A stretch of 64,000 nucleotides of DNA from Caprella mutica (Eukaryota > Arthropoda > Malacostraca > Amphipoda > Caprellidae), in assembly GCA_947561585.1 (NCBI GenBank), contig CANNZV010003215.1:70683-134682 (forward strand), written 5' to 3'. The notes under the pieces are model-generated. The model saw nothing but the letters and a program-made list of their open reading frames with translations, was not told the DNA's origin and ran no database searches. The translations under genes and the position numbers were made by a program. Below, piece after piece: positions 1-6,924 of this stretch (position 1 is the first letter of the stretch; each line of letters begins with the position of its first letter).

Positions 1-147
1 CAGATTCATGAAGTGCAAATGAAAACTTATCTGAAGCTATTAAACTTGCCAAAGGGATTGATGATCAATTTTAATGTTCGCAACATATACAAGACTGGAC
101 AAAAAACTAAAGTGTTGCAATCATACTACGACTTGCCAGAAAAGTAA
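1..147 (+). CDS. GxxExxY family protein, C-terminal fragment (open at window edge)
   Basis: A reading frame is open from the first base and stops at TAA 145-147, giving 48 residues. It reads IHEVQMKTYLKLLNL, then KGLMINFNV, which matches the end of the GxxExxY family (small proteins with a PD-(D/E)XK nuclease-like fold, often found in environmental Bacteroidota). In those proteins an H-E-x-Q helix near the end carries the last part of the nuclease-like core, followed by the strand GLLINFN. The start and the catalytic region lie outside the window, so activity cannot be judged. No downstream gene is coupled to it. The function of this family is not settled; I call family membership only. Confidence 0.7.
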   Translation, partial: QIHEVQMKTYLKLLNLPKGLMINFNVRNIYKTGQKTKVLQSYYDLPEK

Positions 148-328
148 TAACAAACTGAACTTAGTGTTATGTCTTGATAAGCATCTGACATCTCAATCTA
201 GATCAATGGTTTTATTTTCTCTGCGCCAACCTAAGCTAATTTTTTCTACTTTTTCTTAGTTCAGTTTTTTGCGACACCCCAAAAACTTATTCAAGGATGC
301 AACCTCTTGGGTCATGGGCAAACATGGA
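148..328. other. Intergenic, no gene seen
   Basis: The space between the GxxExxY tail and the convergent YCII gene holds short chance frames only. I see no strong hairpin with a T tract and no promoter box that I would defend. Confidence 0.5.
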
Positions 329-610
329 TTACTTAAATCTTTTGAAGCCATTGACAGTGATTTTGGTCCAAACGCCACCTGTGACATAGGGATCATTATT
401 GAGCCATTGATCAAGGTCTGCTCGAGAGTCAAATTCCATCAAGATCATTGAGCCGACCATGTCTCCATTGTCGTCAAGCAGGGCTCCACCATTCAGCAGG
501 TTTCCTTTGTTTGCCAAGTCTCTAGCGACTGCTAAATGGTCCTCTCTCGCTGCTGCGCGTTTGGCTTTTCCATCGATGGGATCGTCATGTGCTATTACTA
601 TAAATTCCAT
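329..610 (-). CDS. YCII-related domain protein
   Basis: A 93-residue protein of about the usual YCII length. It begins MEFIVIAHDDP and has the family's alternating pattern: a first strand (residues 1-9), a helix rich in charged residues with an EDHL segment (about 15-33), a GG turn at about 40, and a strand with SMILMEF followed by a DLDQWLNNDPY helix, which is the usual YCII ending of a D-P-Y/F motif. YCII proteins form a ferredoxin-like dimer with a conserved His-Asp pair; here His and Asp occur in AHDD and EDH. The catalytic role is unknown for most members. It stands alone, with no neighbour closer than about 180 bp. Confidence 0.85.
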   Translation of the reverse strand: MEFIVIAHDDPIDGKAKRAAAREDHLAVARDLANKGNLLNGGALLDDNGDMVGSMILMEFDSRADLDQWLNNDPYVTGGVWTKITVNGFKRFK

Positions 611-954
611 GTTTCAATATATGGAATCTCTACGAGATGTCACTTGCCCATCGCACTTGCCTGCGCTGTGCATGCCGCGCAAAAGCCTTCCTGCATGACA
701 TACAGCCTTGCTGCGGAGAATTTCGTACAAAGGTGGGAGAAGACACCCAATCGGCGGCGTTTTAAGGTCATAAGCAGCATAAGGATTTGTAAGTGCAAGA
801 TATTTGGGTGAAGAGGGACTGGCTTGAAATGTGTCTAACTAGTCCCAAGGGGATGAAGCGATCGTGGCCCTTGAATTCATTCTGAGGATGATATGCAGAG
901 CATCTCCTGATGGTCGCCTCGGACTTCAGTCCGGGGAAAAATGCTTATGAGAAA
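611..954. other. Intergenic 344 bp with two inverted repeats
   Basis: No convincing gene. It contains GGGACT at 815-820 paired with AGTCCC at 841-846 (20-base loop) and a tight hairpin at 920-933, CGGAC-ttca-GTCCG. The second is the type of short GC-rich palindrome commonly scattered in Bacteroidota intergenic DNA. It could also end transcription of the minus-strand gene at 955, but it has no T tract on that strand. Confidence 0.5.
920..933. repeat. Short hairpin, REP-like
   Basis: CGGAC (920-924), loop ttca, GTCCG (929-933). Perfect 5-bp stem with a 4-base loop. It shares the TCGGACTT string with the hairpin repeats near 14.5 kb, so it may belong to the same dispersed family, but one such short match is weak evidence. 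Confidence 0.4.
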
Positions 955-1380
955 TCAACGCTTTGGTGATACATATAGATTCACAGCAAAGAATACCAAC
1001 CCGACCAATATGCCAAACAAACATGCTGCAGCAAAAACCGATGCTTCAATGAATGGGGGCTTATAGTTTTCGGCAAAGCTAAAATAGGACGCTGTGTTAA
1101 ACGCTAACCAAATCAGGCCGGCAGTGCTACCTGCCCATATCAGCAAATGCAGCAATGAGAATGCCCTGACCAGCTTCTTGGATTGCGAAAAGACGAAATA
1201 CAAGAGGGCCATAAGTAGGTGAAGGCCGCCAAAGAAGTAAAAGACAAAGTCGATTGGGAAGACAACGTAGGTGTCATGAATCTTGATGTCCCCGTTTTGA
1301 TCAGCTCCAATAAACAAGCTAATCCCAAACAAGGTCAATGCGATTATGGCGAAAACGATGGCAGTACGGGACTTGGTCAT
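955..1380 (-). CDS. Small four-helix membrane protein with an oxidase-like HDTYVV motif
   Basis: 141 residues with four predicted membrane helices: about 7-25, 41-63, 72-94 and 112-136. A segment at about 35-41 reads IHDTYVV, the sequence seen in heme-copper oxidase subunit I just before its heme-binding HFH pair. In this protein the HFH positions read IDF instead, so the heme ligands are absent and it is not an oxidase subunit. Known small Bacteroidota membrane proteins share this motif without an assigned role. An operator-like dyad lies 25 bp upstream of its start. I do not assign a function. Confidence 0.7.
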   Translation of the reverse strand: MTKSRTAIVFAIIALTLFGISLFIGADQNGDIKIHDTYVVFPIDFVFYFFGGLHLLMALLYFVFSQSKKLVRAFSLLHLLIWAGSTAGLIWLAFNTASYFSFAENYKPPFIEASVFAAACLFGILVGLVFFAVNLYVSPKR

Positions 1381-1404
1381 TTGATGCTTCTGGTTGATCT
1401 AATA

Positions 1405-1418
1405 TGTAACAGGTTACA
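1405..1418. promoter_or_regulatory. Perfect dyad in promoter region of the minus-strand membrane gene
   Basis: TGTAAC-AG-GTTACA, a perfect 6-bp dyad with a 2-base centre, lies 25 bp upstream of the start of the membrane protein at 1380. Compact dyads of this kind are typical operators for dimeric regulators. No regulator gene is adjacent, so the partner is unknown. Confidence 0.4.
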
Positions 1419-1498
1419 ATCCGTTTTTACTCCAAGATAGATTTTTATACGAAAACAATCGATACGCATTGGCCGGCAAAAAACTTTTGGCAAGTCGT

Positions 1499-1521
1499 AC
1501 ATCCTCGCTCTGTGAGGATGT
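1499..1521. repeat. 8-bp hairpin in intergenic DNA
   Basis: ACATCCTC (1499-1506), loop gctctgt, GAGGATGT (1514-1521): a perfect 8-bp stem. It sits just past the stop of the minus-strand lipoprotein (stop at 1579). There is no T tract on that strand, so it is either a factor-assisted terminator or another dispersed palindrome. Confidence 0.5.
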
Positions 1522-1578
1522 CTGCGCAAAAAGAGGTAACTCAGAAGCTCCGTGCTACCGCGCCGAGCGGCATGGTTC

Positions 1579-3219
1579 TTAGTACTTTACTTTATAAATC
1601 ACGTTATCGACATCTGATGGGACATACATGTTACCTTTGTCATCAAAAGAAATGTCTGTGAATTTCCATGTTGGAGGCATGCCAGCTGCTCCTGGAACAC
1701 CAAAAGGGATATCGGTCGTGAGGATTGACTTTTCGCCAGAACTTAGGTCGAATGCACTCACTTGATTGGCACCAGTCTCTACAACTACCAGTTTGCCATC
1801 GGGAGCAATTTGTAAGCCTTCTGGTTGAGCCAGTTCGCTAGCGATCACTTTAGGGCTGTCAAGTTTTTTACCAGCTTCAGTTACTTGAAAGATAACCCCT
1901 TTCGCATAATCAGCTACATAGATATGGCCAGCTGATGAAGCCAGACCGCCTGCAACGTATAAGCCTCCGGAAGCATCTAAAAGTGTTTCCCTTTCGCCAT
2001 CACGTTCTCGAGTTACTTTGGCCGCACCAGCTTCCATACCAAGTTCAGCCACAATTAAATCGCCATCGGCCAAGATCGCGTTGATGGGGACTATGTAATC
2101 GTGAGAAGTGCTCACTGCACTGCCTTTCGACTGATCCCAAACCTGTACTTCATTGCTGAACCAAGTGGTCAAAGCAAGCAGCCCATTTTCATGGTCAATC
2201 GTAAACGGACCGATCATCCCACCAGCGCCAATCATGTGGCGATAAACGTCTGTCATTTCTCCAGAAGTAGCATCAACCCATTTCATAGAAAGAATGTCTG
2301 GTACCATGAGCTGACCATTTACATATTCCACGTCCCCAGCATTGGCAATGGAGTTGGCAACTAGAGTTCGATGATTATCACCATCTAAGTCGACTTGATA
2401 GACACCACCATCTTGGGCATGTGCTAAGAATAATTCATCCTTGCTGTTAAACGAAATGTTGTCACCGCCTTCAAAGCCTTCTGCGACCACCACTTTTTCG
2501 CCGGTATTGATATCAATCTTGTAGATTTTTCCGGACTGATGATCCAATGCATACAGATTGCCTTTTGAATCAAACTTTGCAGCCGCTGGTGTTTGCAAAT
2601 CATCAACAATGACTTCCAGACTTGCTTTGTTTACATCTATTTTAACGATATGGCCTTTCGACCAGATTGGTCCGTAAAGGAAACCATCGGGTCCAAAATC
2701 GAAGGCATTAAGCCAGCCTAATTCTTTGATCAATAGCTTTGGCGGGTCTTGTAAATCGGGATCCAATTCATAGAGGCCATCACCTTGAAAGTCTAGAGCG
2801 ACGAAGAGTCTTCCCTCATCAGAGAAAGTAATGGGATTGACGCCCGGAGCCACAAACTGCTTGGTGATTGATCCGTCGGGCTTTCGTCTAATGACCTCAC
2901 CTGTTAAGATTGAAGTGACGTACATGGAACCGTCTGGCCCGAAAGCCACATCATCGGGGCCCTCAATGCCTTCATCATGAGTGAGGGTATCTATGATCAT
3001 GCCGCTTTCGGTATCAATGATGCCTACTAAACGGCTGGTTACTGATACGACATGCAAGCGATCGTCTTTGTCAAAGTTCACTCCATTGGCTCCGTTAAAG
3101 AAGGCGCCTTTGATGAGTGCTTGGGGCTCATTTGGTTTTTCACTGGTCTGACTGTTGCAGGCGAAAAGAAGGAGTATAATAAGCAGAGCTAAGCAATTCA
3201 GTTTAAGCAATTGGTACAT
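1579..3219 (-). CDS. NHL/SMP-30-like beta-propeller lipoprotein
   Basis: 546 residues. The N-terminus is a lipoprotein signal (hydrophobic 8-20, lipobox LLFAC with the Cys at 21). The rest is built of repeats of about 40 residues with motifs such as FGPDGSMYV, FSDEGRLFVAL, FDSKGNLYALD, IAPDGKLVVVE and FDDKGNMYVPS, the pattern of NHL or gluconolactonase-type propeller blades. About two propellers' worth of blades fit. Such proteins act at the outer surface or in the periplasm; some bind sugars or are lactonases, but no catalytic set can be named here. It is alone in its orientation between intergenic DNA and nspC, 176 bp downstream of the latter. Confidence 0.8.
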   Translation of the reverse strand: MYQLLKLNCLALLIILLLFACNSQTSEKPNEPQALIKGAFFNGANGVNFDKDDRLHVVSVTSRLVGIIDTESGMIIDTLTHDEGIEGPDDVAFGPDGSMYVTSILTGEVIRRKPDGSITKQFVAPGVNPITFSDEGRLFVALDFQGDGLYELDPDLQDPPKLLIKELGWLNAFDFGPDGFLYGPIWSKGHIVKIDVNKASLEVIVDDLQTPAAAKFDSKGNLYALDHQSGKIYKIDINTGEKVVVAEGFEGGDNISFNSKDELFLAHAQDGGVYQVDLDGDNHRTLVANSIANAGDVEYVNGQLMVPDILSMKWVDATSGEMTDVYRHMIGAGGMIGPFTIDHENGLLALTTWFSNEVQVWDQSKGSAVSTSHDYIVPINAILADGDLIVAELGMEAGAAKVTRERDGERETLLDASGGLYVAGGLASSAGHIYVADYAKGVIFQVTEAGKKLDSPKVIASELAQPEGLQIAPDGKLVVVETGANQVSAFDLSSGEKSILTTDIPFGVPGAAGMPPTWKFTDISFDDKGNMYVPSDVDNVIYKVKY

Positions 3220-3395
3220 AGTAAATGTGATGGTAGATTCTCTAATAAGATAAGGGTAAAGGGGCAGGGAGGCAAGCTTTGAATGGCTTTAGGTTATATG
3301 CTATACGCTTTATGTATAGCGGTGGCAATTTTATGAAGATAATGGTACTATTTGAAGACTGATCTAAATTCCTAGCTCGGACCTTTGACTTCAAA

Positions 3396-4532
3396 TTACG
3401 ACAACCTTCCCTTAAAGTCGGCATACCCAAACTCACGCTTGATCTCTAAGGTGTTATTTTCTTTCCAAATGACTATTGCAGGATGACCCACTCCATTGAA
3501 CATGGTAGTTTTGACCATGGTGTAATGCATCATGTCTTTGAAAATTACACGGTCCCCAACTTCCAGAGGCCTTCCAAAATCATAGACTTCCATGAAGTCA
3601 CCAGCTAAACAACTGTTGCCTCCTAGTCGGTAAAGATGCTGACTTTCTGGTGACGGATCTTTGGCTCCAACTATACTCGGACGATACGGCATTTCTAGAG
3701 TGTCGGGCATATGGCTTGTGAAAGAAACGTCTAGTAATGCAGTTTTCACTTTGCGACTTTGGACAATATCAACCACTTGCGAAACCAAGACACCCGTGTT
3801 CCAAGCAAAGGCACTTCCTGGTTCGAGGATGATATCTAATTTGTGTTTTCGTTTAAATGCTTTGAGGACTCTGATGAGATGTGCAGTGTCGTACCCTTCA
3901 CGTGTCATCAAGTGCCCGCCTCCCATGTTTATCCATTTGAGCTGAGGAAAAAATCGCCCAAATCGTGCTTCCAATGCCAAAAGGGCTTTCTCTAAACTGA
4001 AAGAATCTGACTCGCACAGCACATGGAAATGCAAGCCTTCCACCCCAGGAGGAAGCTTTTCTGGAAAGAATTCTTGCAGGATGCCGAGGCGGGACTGGGG
4101 CGAGCTTGAATTGTAAAGATCAGTCTCTACATCACTGTATTCTGGATTCACTCGCAAGCCGCAGGATATAGGATGCTTAGACGAAAGTGTTTGCGGATAG
4201 AATTTCTGGAACTGGGCCATTGAGTTAAAAACCAGATGGCTACTGTAAGACATCATTTCGTCGATCTCATGCTGTAAATACGCAGGGGAATAGACATGGG
4301 CTAAGCTTTTCATCTCTTCAAAACACAAGCGTGCTTCAAATAAAGAGCTGGCTGTAGCTCCTGATACATACGCGCGTACCAAGGGGAAAGTGCTCCACAT
4401 TGCAAATCCCTTGAATGCAAGGATGATGCTAACTCCGGCTTCACGCTGAACACGATCGATGAGTTCAAGATTCTTTCGCAAGAGTTTCTCTTCTAGTACA
4501 AATGCTGGCGAGGGAATCTGTTGATGGTTCAT
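3396..4532 (-). CDS. nspC: Carboxynorspermidine/carboxyspermidine decarboxylase
   Basis: 378 residues, the usual NspC length. It is a fold-III PLP decarboxylase: the PLP lysine is in ILAFKGFAMW (K41), the GGG of the phosphate-binding loop is in INMGGGHLM (about 220), EPGSAF follows, and the C-terminal sheet has GGNSCLAGDF with the Cys-Asp pair that contacts substrate from the partner subunit. NspC removes CO2 from carboxyspermidine or carboxynorspermidine to give spermidine or norspermidine in the cytoplasm. It starts 16 bp after the stop of the carboxynorspermidine synthase gene, so the two form an operon that encodes the last two steps of the pathway. Which polyamine is made cannot be read from sequence; in Bacteroidota it is usually spermidine. 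Confidence 0.93.
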   Translation of the reverse strand: MNHQQIPSPAFVLEEKLLRKNLELIDRVQREAGVSIILAFKGFAMWSTFPLVRAYVSGATASSLFEARLCFEEMKSLAHVYSPAYLQHEIDEMMSYSSHLVFNSMAQFQKFYPQTLSSKHPISCGLRVNPEYSDVETDLYNSSSPQSRLGILQEFFPEKLPPGVEGLHFHVLCESDSFSLEKALLALEARFGRFFPQLKWINMGGGHLMTREGYDTAHLIRVLKAFKRKHKLDIILEPGSAFAWNTGVLVSQVVDIVQSRKVKTALLDVSFTSHMPDTLEMPYRPSIVGAKDPSPESQHLYRLGGNSCLAGDFMEVYDFGRPLEVGDRVIFKDMMHYTMVKTTMFNGVGHPAIVIWKENNTLEIKREFGYADFKGRLS

Positions 4533-4548
4533 GCCTTTGATTTATGGG

Positions 4549-5742
4549 CTACAGCTCGAGATCACCATTGATTTCTTCGTTCCAAGGTAATCCATACTTA
4601 CCGATCAATTCCATAAACGGATCAGGATTGAATTCTTCCACATTGAATACACCCGGCTTCTTCCATTTCCCAGTAAGGAACATCATTGCGCCCAGCATAG
4701 CAGGTACTCCAGTTGTGAATGAAACACCTTGCGTCGAAGTCTCATCAAATGCTGCTTGGTGACTACAATTGTTCCAAATGTAATAAGTCTTTTCTACTCC
4801 GTCCTTGATGCCTTTGATTCTGCATCCAATCGAGGTTTCGCCTGTATAATTTTCACCCAAAGTTTCGGGTTTAGGAAGCGTCTCTTTTAGGAATTGTAGG
4901 GGCACAATCTCAACACCTTTGTACATGATGGGCTCAATGCTTGCCATGCCGATGTTTTGAATGACTCTTAAGTGCGTCAAATATTCATCTCCGAAAGTCA
5001 TCCAGAATCTGGCTCTTTTCAAGGTTGGAAAGTTCTTTACTAAGGATTCAAGCTCCTCATGATAAATGACATAGGAGTTTTTGGATCCAATTCCTGGATA
5101 GTTTAATGCTTTCTTTATTTCGTGCGGCTTTGTTTCTACCCACTCACCATTCTCCCAGTATCGTCCGTTTTGGATGACTTCTCTAATATTGATCTCAGGG
5201 TTGAAATTTGTGGCGAAAGCCTTTCCGTGATCTCCACCATTACAGTCAACGATATCTAGGTAATGAATTTCGTCAAATTGGTGTTTGGCTGCATAAGCCG
5301 TGTAGATACTGGTCACCCCAGGATCAAAGCCACATCCCAAGATAGCAGTTAGACCTTTTGCCTTAAATCGATCTTGGTAAGCCCATTGCCAACTGTACTC
5401 AAATTTGGCTTCGTCTTTTGGCTCGTAGTTGGCGGTATCTAGGTAGCTTACATTGGTTTCCAAACAGGCATCCATGATCGTCAAATCCTGATAGGGTAAG
5501 GCAACATTGATGACTAAGTCTGGCTTGAAGTCATTGATCAAAACAACCAAATCGGGCACAATATCTGCATCGATCTGTGCGGTTTGGATATTACGTCCAA
5601 GACACAACTCCGCAATGGCATCACACTTTGATTTTGTGCGACTGGCCAACATGATTTCAGAAAAGACTTCAGGAACACTTGCACATTTTTGAGTAACGAC
5701 GCTTCCAACGCCGCCAGCTCCAATGATTAATACTCGGGACAT
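4549..5742 (-). CDS. Carboxynorspermidine synthase (saccharopine dehydrogenase-like)
   Basis: 397 residues. The N-terminus has the NAD(P)-binding Rossmann motif VLIIGAGGVGSVV. Further on are NVALPYQDLTIMDACL (saccharopine dehydrogenase pattern) and LGCGFDPGVTSIYTAYA. Members of this family near nspC are carboxy(nor)spermidine dehydrogenases, which join aspartate semialdehyde to putrescine or diaminopropane and reduce the imine. It precedes nspC with a 16-bp gap and is divergent from the agmatinase gene, with a 156-bp shared promoter region. The alternative name, saccharopine dehydrogenase, is unlikely given the nspC partner. This is inference from context plus family. Confidence 0.9.
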   Translation of the reverse strand: MSRVLIIGAGGVGSVVTQKCASVPEVFSEIMLASRTKSKCDAIAELCLGRNIQTAQIDADIVPDLVVLINDFKPDLVINVALPYQDLTIMDACLETNVSYLDTANYEPKDEAKFEYSWQWAYQDRFKAKGLTAILGCGFDPGVTSIYTAYAAKHQFDEIHYLDIVDCNGGDHGKAFATNFNPEINIREVIQNGRYWENGEWVETKPHEIKKALNYPGIGSKNSYVIYHEELESLVKNFPTLKRARFWMTFGDEYLTHLRVIQNIGMASIEPIMYKGVEIVPLQFLKETLPKPETLGENYTGETSIGCRIKGIKDGVEKTYYIWNNCSHQAAFDETSTQGVSFTTGVPAMLGAMMFLTGKWKKPGVFNVEEFNPDPFMELIGKYGLPWNEEINGDLEL

Positions 5743-5861
5743 TCTATTTCAATTTGCAGTACTAAATAAATGCTTTAAAACGTAATGTAAACCATCGTAT
5801 ATACATTTTTTTTCAATGTAAAATTATTTATGCACACCTAAATTCAACCAAGAACTCCCAC

Positions 5862-5869
5862 TATATTTG
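5862..5869 (+). promoter_or_regulatory. -7 promoter element for the agmatinase gene
   Basis: TATATTTG, a full match to the Bacteroidota -7 consensus TAnnTTTG, 29 bp before the agmatinase ATG. A -33 TTG at the usual spacing is not clear. Confidence 0.5.
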
Positions 5870-5898
5870 GACTGTGACAGGAGCTTAACTTATCTTCT

Positions 5899-6924
5899 AT
5901 GAATGACTTTGACCCCAACGGTGTAGGTTTAAATAATGGCCATTTTATTGGTTTGCCTTTTAGTGAGGATGAAGCCAAGGTGGTCGTGCTATCAGTCCCT
6001 TGGGATGTGACAGTTTCATATGTAGAAGGAACCGCTCATGCACCGCAACGTATTCTGGAGGCTTCCACCCAATTGGACTTGTATGATCCAGATTTACCGG
6101 ATGTCTGGAAAATGGGAATATTTGTTCGTCCTAATGATCCAGCTCTTTTAGCTAGCAGAAATACGCTGCGACCAAAAGTCAATTCATACATAGGCTTTGT
6201 TGAAAATGGAGGCGATGTTACTGCTTCTGAAGAGATGACTGCGTTGCAGAACGAGATCAATCTAGCAAGTGCAGAAGTAAACCACCTAGTTTATTTTGCT
6301 GCTAAAGAACTCATTGAGAACGGGAAAGTACCAGCAGTTCTGGGAGGGGAGCATAGTTGCCCGTTGGGTTTATTGAAAGCTCTGAGCGAAAAACAAGGGC
6401 CAATAGCCGTGTTACAGGTGGACGCACACCAAGACTTGCGAAAGGCCTATGAAGGATTTAAGTATTCTCATGCTTCTGTTTTTTATAACGCGATTGAGGA
6501 AGGCTATGTCAACCAATTGGTTCAAGTAGGAATTAGAGACAATTGTGAGGAGGAGGTGGCCTATGGCGAAAGTAAAGATGTCAAAGTCTTCTATGATGCT
6601 GAAATGAAAGCAGCATCTTATCAAGGAAAAACTTGGCAACAACAGGTTCAAGAGATCATCTCTGGCTTGCCCAAACAGGTTTACATTAGTTTTGATATTG
6701 ATGGATTAAGTCCGCATTTATGTCCAGGCACAGGAACACCCGTTCCAGGCGGACTAGAATTTCAAGAGGCTATGTATCTTATCGTTGAACTAGTTAGGAG
6801 CGGACGAAAGATCATTGGGTTTGATTTATCTGAAGTAGGAACTAGTGAGTGGGACGCCAGTGTTGGTGCACGAGTCTTGTATAAGCTTTGTAATTGGGCA
6901 GGACGATCACAAGGATGGATTTAG
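5899..6924 (+). CDS. speB: Agmatinase / ureohydrolase family protein
   Basis: 341 residues with the full ureohydrolase signature: GGEHS (about 149-153), LQVDAHQD (about 173-180), YSHASVFYN, and SFDIDGLSPHLCPGTG followed by TPVPGG. The His and Asp residues of the two-manganese site are all present. One variable position reads S where most members have D (GLSP for GLDP). Ureohydrolases split agmatine or arginine into urea plus amine. The divergent neighbours that make carboxyspermidine and decarboxylate it support agmatinase, which supplies putrescine. The stop overlaps the convergent GH88/105 fusion gene by 4 bp. Substrate is inferred from context. Confidence 0.85.
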   Translation: MNDFDPNGVGLNNGHFIGLPFSEDEAKVVVLSVPWDVTVSYVEGTAHAPQRILEASTQLDLYDPDLPDVWKMGIFVRPNDPALLASRNTLRPKVNSYIGFVENGGDVTASEEMTALQNEINLASAEVNHLVYFAAKELIENGKVPAVLGGEHSCPLGLLKALSEKQGPIAVLQVDAHQDLRKAYEGFKYSHASVFYNAIEEGYVNQLVQVGIRDNCEEEVAYGESKDVKVFYDAEMKAASYQGKTWQQQVQEIISGLPKQVYISFDIDGLSPHLCPGTGTPVPGGLEFQEAMYLIVELVRSGRKIIGFDLSEVGTSEWDASVGARVLYKLCNWAGRSQGWI

